64,000 bases of DNA. It comes from Echinococcus granulosus. Taxonomy: Eukaryota; Platyhelminthes; Cestoda; Cyclophyllidea; Taeniidae. The notes below the pieces were generated by a model. The model made no database searches and was not told the origin of the DNA. It saw only the letters and a list, made by a program, of their open reading frames with translations. Shown in pieces: positions 13,216-23,700 of this stretch. Every line of letters starts with the position of its first letter. The first letter of the stretch is position 1. Position numbers and translations under genes: made by a program. The DNA lies in NCBI RefSeq assembly GCF_000524195.1, contig NW_020170384.1, forward strand, positions 902,998 to 966,997, written 5' to 3'.

Positions 13216-14567
13216 ATGCAGGCTGCGGGCGATTCGGATGGCCTCGGCCATGGGTCTCGTGGTTCTCTGGTCGAGTCTGCTGATTCTGGTACAAATTGAT
13301 CTATCGTTCATGGTGTGTTTCAAGTTGTATTAGGGGTTGACAGGCAGTCGGAGGATGTGTCGTCCACATTCGCTCCTAAAATTATCCAGTTCGTGAACGA
13401 GCCCGCATTAGACCGCCCCGACGGCAGCCTTGAAAGCAGGATACTGCGGCAAATTGAGTTCTACTTCTCCGATGCAAATATATTGAAAGATCAGTTCCTC
13501 CTGAAATCTGTCAAAACCAATAAAGAGGGTTGGGTGAAGCTGTCTACAATTGCCGGATTTAGGCGCGTTCAATCACTAACGAAGGACGAAGATACGATTC
13601 AAAGGGCTTTAAAAAACTCAACCCAAGTAGAAGTTTCTGAAGACGGTAGTAAATATGCAAGTTTATGCCATATTAGGTACACGTATAAGACGTAGGCATC
13701 CACTTCCGGAATGGGACAAATCTATCTACTCAAGAACTATACTCATAACGCGCTTTAAGGAGAAGGACATTATAACTGTGTTTTCCGTTGGTGAATTTTT
13801 CGAGGTATGATCATTTTTTTACCCTATTAAATAGTCGATGAATTTAAACGTCAAACTTGTGCGCATCATCGATCCCGGTAAAACCATACCACCAGATCTA
13901 ATCAAGTCGGCATCACTTATTGGTTTTCTTGGTAAGGAAAGGTGTGCTGTCGTCGAATTTGATTCACGGGAATCGGCTTTGAGGGCTCTCGGTGTTACAA
14001 AGAGTGCCTGGCCGTATTCTTACTGTACTTCCCTGCGTAAGTGTTCCATTCGCTTCAAGGATTTTAGTAGAGCGCAGACTAAAACCATCTGAACCATTAA
14101 AATCGAGGGAAAATCTCAAGAAAGACGCTGTGTAAGCTTCTTTTTCCCTGTCTAGCGTTATATAACTCATTTTCTGATGCACTTTATCGCCTTGTAGCTC
14201 ACGACCGGATTTGTCTGCGCGACCTCAAATATCGTTGGCTTCTGGTGTGTATAACAACGTGAAAGTCGAACTTATCCGTGATCCGAGGGCACCACCAAAC
14301 GAAAATAGCGTTGGTTTTGAACCGAACTGGCGCGAGACGCTGCGCCTCCAACGGCTGAGCATGGCGGACCATAATGAGGACTCTTCCCACTCCAATTCCG
14401 TCTCTTCAGATGAATTCTTTACGCCTCAGGCACCCTCTCCTAGAACTCAAATTAACCCTTCTGCTGTGCCCCCTGCATCCTCGCCCGCCCAACCTGCTTC
14501 ACAACTTATGCTCCTTGATGAAGCCATCGTCTCCGTGATTCCAACTGTTGGCGGTGGCTCAGGATAA
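13216..14567 (+). CDS. LARP6: La-related protein 6 (LARP6/Acheron)
   Basis: RNA-binding protein; vertebrate LARP6 binds the collagen mRNA 5' stem-loop. Exons: 13216-13288, 13325-13648, 13677-13804, 13835-14036 (or 14040) and 14198-14567. The La motif is clear in exon 2 (QIEFYFSDANILKDQFLLK, FRRVQSLTKD). After it come RRRHPLP, and in exon 4 an RRM-like domain (KLVRIIDPGKTIPPDL, ERCAVVEFDSRESALRAL) that matches LARP6 better than other La proteins. The last exon carries an SUZ-C-like block (IRDPRAPPNENSVGF), also typical of LARP6, and a Ser/Pro-rich tail. Introns 1-3 are only 36, 28 and 30 nt. Phase fails between exons 4 and 5 if the GTAAGT at 14037 is used; either the donor is GTGTTC at 14041 or a 7-nt micro-exon lies between. 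Length is about 366 aa against roughly 490 in human, the loss being mostly in the linker after the RRM. Confidence 0.9.
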
Positions 14568-17500
14568 AGATGGCCTTTTTGTGGACATATACTTGTCACA
14601 TCCTTCCATTCGTTTTAGATTACTGTGCTGTTTGCATGTACGTGCAGATGTTCAGAAAAGCAAACTTTTATTCGGTTCATGCACAACTCATTTTCACTAC
14701 ATGTAAGGGTAGGGTACCAATTTGGATATTCACGCGCAATTGGGGCACTTGCTTCTTTTGGTTTTGCGTTTCGACTTGCTCTGTATGCGCTAGTTTGTCC
14801 CATATTTCACTTTTTAATGATGCAATGGCTCATATGCGGAATGCATCCTTGCTCAAAAGGTAGTGGAATTTTCGGCCAATTCCATGCGTCTCCTTCTCGA
14901 CAATAATTATGTTCGGCTTTTTGGTATAGTGCGCCCAACTCTTTTGTGGTATGTATTCTAGAGTATTATGATTCGGTGCGTTCGGATTCGATAGGAGTAT
15001 ATCAGACGGCAATTCTATCTCTCGACTTGTCAGCACTGGCAGGTCTACGCACCTTAGCTCTGCGTGCTGAGCAGCACTGCTCCAAGCATAGCTTAAAATC
15101 TTGAGGCTTGAATCCCCTGATGAGTGACGACCCGATTAAAGTGCGGCTGATTCTCTTTACCCGTGCACTGCCCATAGAATGACCAACCCGAGCTTGCACT
15201 TATACTATTAAGTTTCTTAATAAAAGTTGCCAGATTGAAACTCGTAAGGTTCCGATTGGTGTAAAGTAGATCCCGTCTTCTCCAGTCAAAGTGTCTGCTT
15301 TATCTGCACGCAGTTGCTAAGAGGCAAATTTCGGTGGCTAAGTTTTTACTGAACTGTGCAGAAAATTTCAAGATCATAAAGATAGTGTACACCTCATGGG
15401 GTGTAGTCTTTTGAATTTACTGCAGGTGGGTAAGAGCCACCGCTACCAACTGAGGTTTGGGTGCTCCAGCGCAATCTAGGTATCGACAAAACCTTATTCT
15501 CTTTCGCTCTCTGTTCGCATAAGGATTGAAGAAACCCTTCTCGCACAAAAGCCGTATTGCGATCGGTATTTTGCGAGTTTTCCTACAGATACCTGGTAGA
15601 TTCCCTCAAAGAGATGGTCACTGCACTAATATCAATGTTTTCAGGTCTGGTTTGTGAAACCATCACAAAGTGAACACTGTAAAGTGACGAACCGTGACGA
15701 CTGATTGGTGCAATTCCACCTCATCTAGTCAGTAGGTTGGATACTTATTCGTCCTTCGGTTAGAATACTTCATCTATAACTGTACCGCTAGCATCAGCTG
15801 CCCGGATACATGCTTGGGCCGCTGGATCAAATCCAGTAGGCGGCAGAACTGGCGCAGGGAAAAAAATTGGCTTCGGTTCTTCTACAATTTCACAGTGCTT
15901 TTTCTTTGGTTGTAAATGTTGGGTCGTTATTCAGCCGGTTTATGCGACAGACCTGCAGTATTGGCAAAAGCTTTAGTAAGCAACCAAACCTATAAGTGTG
16001 TGAGGTGCCCTCTGACTAGTTGGCGTTGACTATTTCCTGGCTTGCTATGTGCAGTCCTCTGTCTCAGCTATTTAATTTGACGAAATGGTGTGCAGTAGTA
16101 ATTTTTTAAATCTATCTTAAAACTGGCATCTTCTTGTAGTAGATATAAAATAATCAAATCTCTTACTTTATTTGTGCATGTATTTATAGAAAATTAGTAT
16201 GTTGTCTAAATGCCTTAACGGTGTTTCGGAAGTAGTCCATTGACAACCTTTTACAAAAGCCATCGAGATCATACTGCGTTGCAGAGCCCCAAAGGTGCCT
16301 ATTGAAAGGGCTAAAGTCTGCTGAATAGCAATCGGGGTCATCTTCCTTATCCCATTCGGGCATCTCTACTTACCAAAATCGCTGTTGGGGAAGTAAGGTT
16401 GAGAAACACTTTGATCCACGTCAATAATTTATCCAATCCTTGAAAACGGGTGGAAAAAGGGTATCATCAATTGTTACAATCTTTTATTTGCTGTGCTTTA
16501 CGTACAGTAGAGCGTTCCCCTCCATTCTTTATCACGGTGGGTTTTATGCTATCGTTCGTAAATATGTCACCTCTATTAATGATGTGTGGGGGGGAAAAAA
16601 AACACAAGCCTTGGCGATTTCTGGATCAGTTTAGTCCCATCAATATTTATAATGTGTTTGACGATAATTGTTCTTCTAGACCCAGAAACTGCCTAAGGAG
16701 ATGCATTAGCAAACGAAGTCAAGGGCTCTGAGAACTCTTCACCTTTATTTGAGTTGATTTTAGTTAGATGGCAAACAAGCTGCTAACAGGTACTCCAAGG
16801 CCTTGAATAGGTTATTACAGAGACATTCAACAGTTGACTTCAGTAGAAAATGCCCAACAACGTGTCTACTGTCCTGATAAGTAAGGTCCAGAATAGCCTC
16901 AGTTACGTCGCACACAAGGATATTCACAGAGCGCGTTTTTTATCAGCGTAAAATCACTTCCATATTTCAAGTCATTTACTCATCTGTTCTGCAGAAAAAG
17001 GTGCGCTGGTTCGTGATACTACAGTGGTTTTCGATAAAAGAATATAGAAGCCTTGAAATTTTACAGTAAATAAATAGCAACCACTTTTAAGGGAAATAAA
17101 CATGGATCTCATGTTGGTTTGCCTATTGACCATGGCAAGATTTAAAAACTATTGAGATACTAGTTTGAATCATAAAGTCATAAACGGGGAATAGGTACCT
17201 GGTGTCTGCATTAGGTATTTTGTGCTTAAAGATAAGTCTAGATAGTGACAAGAAGGGAAAAAGGCGTACTGATGCTCTCTGGGTGCTTTAGACGCAAACC
17301 TTTTGGGCTTCACTCGACCTTTGATTTTGGTGGGGGAAAGCTCGGGATAACATTCGCCCCTAATGCAAGATGCGGAAGTAATTTAACTTTTTATAAGACC
17401 GCTTAAAGTCATTTAATATAGCTATGTTAACTGCTAGTAAAATTAGCAAAAACCATTGGAAAAGTGAGTGCAAGCAGTCTGGATCCTCGCCATCAATGCA

Positions 17501-17821
17501 AATCATGTGACATACTTAAGCCATCTAAAGCTGTTAATGCCTTGTTTGTGCGCTTCTATATAATTATAGCATAAGTAGTTGTTTTGACTTAGTTATTTCT
17601 TCCTATTTCCATGCACTTTTACGAATTTTTCTTTTATGAATCCTCTATTTTAAAGATTTTACCTAATAGTAGCTTAAATTGCTAAAGACCTATTTTAAAA
17701 ATTCATCTATGACCGGATACTGTCGTTTTCTAAATTTTAAAAAAATCGTGTGAGCTGCCGAAGGGCTGGCCTCTTGTTTAGTTACATCTTTGATGACCGG
17801 GTGGTCTAAAACTGGATTGAC
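14568..17821. other. LARP6 3' UTR and intergenic interval
   Basis: The first about 650 bp is probably LARP6 3' UTR, ending near an AATAAA at 15219-15224. The rest, to the NSA2 start, shows no conserved coding sequence, RNA gene or recognisable repeat. A short inverted repeat (CTGGAT/ATCCAG) lies near 15.82 kb. Confidence 0.55.
15219..15224 (+). promoter_or_regulatory. candidate polyadenylation signal of LARP6
   Basis: AATAAA, the first seen downstream of the LARP6 stop, about 650 nt away. Supported only by motif and position. Confidence 0.45.
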
Positions 17822-18931
17822 ATGGTATGTCGTTCACTTTCCTAGTAAAAGATGCTGTAGCCGCAAAACGAGCATATTGAGTTGCATCGTAAACGCCATG
17901 GTTACAGACTCGACTACTTTGAGAGAAAGTAGGTCCCTCTCTGACGTATATTTTTACAAGAAAATACTGTCATGCACACGCCAAATTTTTGAATGTTAGC
18001 GGGCCTATTTGTTATATTGTTGTTTAAAGAGTATTAATTCTATTTAAAGACGGAAGAAAGAGGCTCGCGAGCCTCACGAGAGAGCGCAAAAGGCGAGAAA
18101 ATTGCGTGGCCTGAAGGCAAAGATTGCAAATAAGGAACGCTTTAAGGAGAAGGTTCAAATGAGGAAAACGATTCGCATGCATGAAATGAGAAATGTAAAG
18201 CAGAAGGCAGGCGAAGCAGGTGGACTGGGCGAAAAGCCTGTATTTTTGCTTGATCGCGAAGAGCAAAATATATCTAAGGTCCTTTCAAATACAGTCAAGC
18301 AAAAACGTGCTGAGAAGGCTGTAAGTCTCATTTGCCCTATGATTTATGCCTCTATCGACGGACTTCTTGCATTTCTGAATTTTGCTCAGTTTTTGCGCTC
18401 ATACCTACCTGTAGGGCAAATGGCAAGTTCCCTTGCCGAAGGTTCGCACGGTGTCAGAAGCTGAGGCATTCAGGGTGGTGAAATCGGGGAAATCAAAACG
18501 GAAGGCTTGGAAGCGTATGGTGACCAAGATGTGTTACGTTGGTGACAATTTTACAAGAAAGCCACCGAAGTTTGAACGTTTTATCCGTCCCATGGCGTTA
18601 CGTGCCAAGCGAGCCAACGTTACCCATCCCGAATTGAAATCCACCTTTTGTTTGCCCATCATTGGCGTAAAAAAGAATCCCAGTTCTCCTTTATACACGA
18701 GTCTTGGGGTGATAACGAAGGGAACCATCATCGAGGCAAGTGAGACGGAACACTCTTGCCGTGAGGAACTTCCGATCAGATTGCTAATCTGCTATTTACT
18801 GTACGTTCCAGGTGAATGTGAGCGACCTTGGTTTGGTAACTCCTGGTGGCAAGGTCGTGTGGGGCAAATACGCTCAAGTGACGAACAATCCCGAGAACGA
18901 GGGCTGCGTGAATGCGGTTCTTATCGTCTGA
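17822..18931 (+). CDS. NSA2: ribosome biogenesis protein NSA2 (TINP1)
   Basis: Nucleolar factor of pre-60S maturation and ITS2 processing. Model: ATG 17822-17824, then 17861-17928, 18050-18320, 18415-18735 and 18812-18931. This gives 260 aa, the same length as human NSA2. The N-terminus reads [19 protein letters not shown]; later blocks [35 protein letters not shown] and [13 protein letters not shown] are near-identical to the family. Two oddities. Codon 2 (CCG) lies directly after an AG, so the ATG is either the one 36 nt upstream (ATG|GTATGT) or supplied by a trans-spliced leader. The last intron begins with GCAAGT, a GC-AG intron. The gene is convergent with SRP9, 457 bp away. Confidence 0.95.
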
Positions 18932-19364
18932 ATTAATGCCAACCCTTCTCATATCTGTACAGACGCTTCCCTGAACACAGGATCCAGCAACATAATCGAG
19001 CCTTCCATTGCCCAAACGTCTCAGGTGGCGTGGCCATTCGCCAGGAATAATGATTCTTGTTTGATGTCTGTGACCCTGAGATGCCAAATGACCCAAGGGT
19101 GGGACCTGCTGGATGGTTGCTATTTGAGCTAGTCGAGCGGCCGGTGCCGTGGGCGACAATCATGCTGCGACTTTAGACCACCTAAGTACGGGGTTCTTCT
19201 CTGTCTTTGGTTCATGCTCGAACTAGATTCGAAAGAAGGTTCTGAGGTTTACTAATCCGTGATGTTCTTCGAAGAATGTCGATCAGAGGCCGATGCACTC
19301 TAACTAAGCGGGATCTGTTGTTGACAAGTAGGCAGAAAGAGGCGTCGATCAGCTTTGTACAAAT

Positions 19365-19370
19365 TTTATT
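19365..19370 (-). promoter_or_regulatory. polyadenylation signal of SRP9
   Basis: AATAAA on the minus strand, 18 nt after the SRP9 stop codon. This implies a very short 3' UTR. Confidence 0.6.
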
Positions 19371-19388
19371 TAGAACATTCAGGGAAGC

Positions 19389-19687
19389 CTACTTTGAGGA
19401 CATGTGTCTCATGAGTAAAGTGGTGAACCTCTCGTACTTCTTGACATCTTGGGCCAGTTCTGCGACGTATTTGAGTGTCTAGAACTCATGAAAGAATTTC
19501 GGATCTACATTCTGATTGTCAGAAGCCTTAACCACTAATTTCTGGTCCTTGTGCCGATATTTGGTAACTAATCTAAACTGATAGTTGAAAATGAGCCAAT
19601 CAAAGCGCCACCTACTCCCATGGGGTCCTTACTGTAAAGCATTTCCGCGTCCTTCGCGAAATCCTCCCAAGTGGCATACAACGTCAT
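19389..19687 (-). CDS. SRP9: signal recognition particle 9 kDa protein
   Basis: With SRP14 it binds the Alu domain of SRP RNA and pauses translation elongation during ER targeting. Three exons on the minus strand: 19687-19616, 19577-19509 and 19478-19389, giving 76 aa (human 86). The start reads MTLYATWEDFAKDAEMLY, then TKYRHKDQKLVVKASDNQN, then AQDVKKYERF...LLMRHMSSK, matching human SRP9 in order. The introns are 38 nt and 30 nt. Reading through the 30-nt intron would end the protein after ten extra codons, so removing it is required to recover the conserved C-terminus. The Lys-rich tail of vertebrate SRP9 is missing. Head-to-head with vigilin, 1,036 bp away. Confidence 0.93.
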
Positions 19688-20723
19688 CCTAGCCTTTTAA
19701 TCCAAAGAGGCCGTTTCCGAAAAAGGCTGCACCCGAACGGTATGCCTGGGACATAAACCAGCCAATCAGGGCTTCCATACCCATGGCCTATCGACGATGC
19801 TTGATAAATCCACACAGATTGTTAAAATGCATAAATATGACAATTTATTTGATTGGCTCAGAAAAATTCAGAATCAGTTGCAGTGGGGGACGTCAAGGGA
19901 TAAAGAAAATCGCTGTGGGTAGCAGTTGTACTTATTAATCAACAATGTACATAAGTAACAACACCGATCAAACAATACAGTTCTACGATACAGACGTGGG
20001 TACACTAGCCAACTAACTATTCTTTTTTGCACAGATTATTGAACGAGGTTTGCGGCAAAAATTAGACATGTAGATGAGGCTAATGCAGTGAAAAACACAA
20101 CAGATAAGCCTTCGTTCCAAATTTTACTAGGGACTTAGGCATGTAGTTTGACACATGAAATAGACCCAAACCAGTAAAAAATTTAATCGGTACTTTTCAG
20201 ACTGAGCGTGTAATACAATGGTTTATCTCTCGGTATTGGCGGTATTGCTCTGTGCTGAACATACATTTGCTCTGTCAAGTTATTACGTCTTCTTTTGTTT
20301 TGGAGGAAGTATTTAAACTTTACAAGCGCAATTGTTTGACTTTTCACCTTAAAAATAATTCGGGAGAATTGTCAAAATTATGAATTAAGAAGTAGGGCTA
20401 ATTTAAGCTGTTTTCAAGTGCCGCATGTAAAAATGGTTAATATAGGCATGCGATGTTATTTTTTTGGCCCGAAAATAAGCTTTAGGAATTCAATGGTAAA
20501 TTATGTTACGCTCCTAATCTTCTTTTTGTAATGTGCGAATTAAGTGCCTAGGTGCGCACAGCCAAACTGTAATAAAACTGATCTGTGCTTTTTTGTAAAA
20601 TTTATGGTTGTTTACTATTTTAAAAAAATTGTTTTGTTGGAAATGTTCGATTGGCTTTGTTATAATGCGTTACTCACGTCACAGCACTTTTGTCTTCGCG
20701 GTGTTGGGGTGTTTTGCAGTGCG
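19688..20723. other. divergent intergenic region between SRP9 and vigilin
   Basis: AT-rich and without coding sequence. It must contain the SRP9 promoter and the vigilin upstream region. A truncated repeat copy lies at about 20221-20330. A pyrimidine-rich tract ending TTTTGCAG at 20719 stands 4 nt before the vigilin ATG and looks like a 3' splice acceptor, cis or trans. Confidence 0.55.
20221..20330 (+). repeat. dispersed repeat family, short copy F
   Basis: Opens GTTTATCTCTCGGTATTGG and ends with CATACATTTGCTCTG...GGAGGAAGT, which parallels the copy at 43.03-43.22 kb with the middle part missing. Diverged; support is moderate. Confidence 0.4.
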
Positions 20724-23700
20724 ATGATAGAAGTCGCTAACACGACCCCAACCAGCTTACCTCCCCTGTATGATGATGTTTTTCCTGCACTACCACCTGC
20801 AGGGACGTCTCAGAGACCCGTTGCTGAGGGACTTACCCCATATAAACCTGCTGATTCTATAGAGGTACTTAATATATGCCTGTCTGACATTTAGGTTGTT
20901 AAAATACCTCTTGACGAGAGGAGGTATCAATCGACGGACGAGTCCGTATTGTCAGAGCAGTCACGCGTCTGTGCTGCCATAGGGAAAAGTCTCGGAGTTA
21001 AAATTGAATTAACAAACTCAAAGAACAACTCTCTAAATGTCCTCATTTCGGGTCCTGCAGCGCAAGTTGCGAAGGCCAAACTGATGGTAATTCAGGATTT
21101 GCAGCAACAGGTGTGTGCATTATTATTGGCTTGACAATGGCTGTTCGCACTTAGGCGCAAAGGGTAGTTAAAATCCCACCTGAATTCCATCGATTTCTCA
21201 TCGGTTTTGGCGGTCAGAGAAAACGGGAGCTCGAATCTAGCACGCTTACCAAAATATGCGTACCTCCTCCATCTTCGAAATCAAGTGAAGTTGTGATCGT
21301 TGGTTCTCCTGACAAACTTAATGATGCGGAGCGAGAAATTCTTCGTATTGTTGAATATCAATCTCAACACGCTGAAGAAAAATTGGCCATACCCAAGGTT
21401 TACCACCCATTTATTTGTGGGCCGTAAGCACAGTATCTACGTTGATTCCCCCACTTTATCGGTTGTTTTAAATTGTTAATCCACTTTGTCGTTCATTCCT
21501 ATGCTTTTATTTCCTATAGTTTTAACCGCACCTTAAATGAAATTATGGAGAAGACGGGTACAAAAATATCTATTCCGTTACTAAAGAAGCCTGGCTGTGA
21601 AATTAAGGTGTCAGGAAAAAAAAGTGAAGTCGCAAAAGCGGTTTCCGAAATCAATAATATTTATAAGGCTCGTGAGGAGCGCTGCACCACAATCCCCTGT
21701 TTGGTACAACGTGACAAGCATCGCCTTGTTATTGGACATCGTAGAAGTGGTCTGCAGGAGATTTTCGACAAAACAGGTGTTGTAGTCGAACCTTCAGAAG
21801 ATCCCGAGAGTGAGGAGTTCATACTTCGCGGCTACCCCGAAGACCTTGGACTGGCCACGACCTTGATTTTTAAGCGTGCCTCCAGTTCTACTACCGAAGG
21901 AATTGTCGCTCCTCAGCGTCTTCACAAGCTTCTGATTGGAAAGAAAGGAAACGCTTTGGCCTCTATTCTAGACGGTTATGCGGCTGTAGGTCCAATATTG
22001 ATTCATTGGCTTTTCATATTTTAAGTAGCTTCTTTTGTGCTGTCGGTAAAGCTGATTTTTGGTGTAGGTTCGGGTCGAGTTCCCAAATGGTGAGGACAAG
22101 ATAACGGTCGAAGGACCTCCAGAAGAGGTTTCAGTAGTTGTTGATCGCCTAAACACACGGGTCGCTGAGCTTACTGCCTCACACCATTTGGATTTCGTAA
22201 AGGTGGATCCTAAATACCATTCTAAGCTGCTGGGAAACGGGCCCGATAGTTTAAGTCGGTACATTCGATCCCATCACTTGAGTGTTTGGTTTCCAACTGC
22301 TGCAGATTGCGGAAAGGCAGCGAATGAGTTCAACATCTTTATTGAGGGTGAACAGCACTCTGTTGAAATTGTGAAGGAGGAGATCAGTAAACTTGTTAGG
22401 AAGTGGGTAAGCAATCATCTTGCTGCGATATTGCATTGTTGAGATATTTTTGCGTTTTAAGGTGCGATATCGGGTTATCATTCCCTTATTATCAGTACTA
22501 ATGATACCTGCTTTGCGCTGTCTGGATTAAGAATATTTTTGTTGGAAAAGTATTGGTGTTTTTTAGGAGAACGAGAAGATTAAAGATGTGATAGTCGAAC
22601 CTCGTATTCAAAATTTGTTGCGATCTGGTAATCCTCCTCCGATTCGTCCGATTGAAGAGGCTTTCCCAGAAGTTGAAATTCGGTGGCCTCAGCAAGCTGG
22701 TGGTGGGAAGAAACGTCACGGTACATCCACCAGTAATGCGACTTCTACCACCACCGACTACGTGTTGCAGCTCTGCGGGGTCCGAGATAAAGTCGATTCT
22801 GCTGCAGAGAAATTGAACAAACTGGTGAAGCAAATCACAGAGGAAAATTATGAACAGGAGGTGAAATTTGCTTGTTGATTTTATGTCACTTCTTCCTTCT
22901 TGTCTGTCCAAATGCCAATTACTCTCTTTATAGTTTCGTATTTTCAAGGACTGCTTACCGCGCATTTTGGGCGCAACAATTGTCAATCTCCTGAAAGAGA
23001 CGCGGACTCGCATCCACTATTTTCCTCCGTCTGATGATGGTTCCCAGCCCGTTAGTATTATCGGTCGTCAAGAAGGCGTTGATGCTGCCGTCACACGCCT
23101 TGAAAAATTACAGAAGTCCATGGTACTGATAGTGATGGCATAGCTGACTCTAATTTCGTCATCCATTTTTCGTTGCTATTAGCATTTCCGCTTCGTCTGA
23201 GGCTTTTTGTAGTCGCATTACCCGTCAAATCGGTTTTTCATTCTTATTGTTGCTTTTTTAGGCAAACATACAAGAAACCGTCATTACTCTACCCACACTG
23301 ATGCTTTCTAAACAGCCTGGAGACTCGACCACTCCCGGAGCTCGTCTGCGATCCATCCGTGAGCAATGCGAGGGTGTTCAACTGAAGACGGATCCCGCCC
23401 ACCCTCGTCAGCTGACCATTTCGGGCCCACCGGAGGCTTTGGAAAAGACCAAAGCTCTTATCGATTCAATGTGCGCGAAGATGCTCGAACGCTGTACTGA
23501 GGTATTTTTCATAGTTGTCATTGTTTTCCACTCATTCGTACATGTGTACTTTCTAAATTTACTCGTATTTTGTAGTCGGTGGTATTCGCGAACCCAAAGT
23601 TTCACGGCCAGTTGATCGGTCGTGGTGGTGCCACGTTGAAGAAGTTCCGTGAAAAACACAACGTTGAGGTGCTCTTCCCGGATCGTTTAGAGGGCGATCC

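Noticed and set aside
14615..14906. Hydrophobic open frames just after LARP6
   Set aside because: Lie in the probable 3' UTR; hydrophobicity follows from T-rich sequence, with no conserved pattern.
15820..15850. tRNA-like GGATCAAATCC arm
   Set aside because: Only a short hairpin; no acceptor stem, D-arm or anticodon arm could be folded around it.
18776..19163. Minus-strand frames overlapping the NSA2 3' end
   Set aside because: They overlap the certain NSA2 last exon and its 3' flank, have no recognisable domain, and are not continuous with SRP9.
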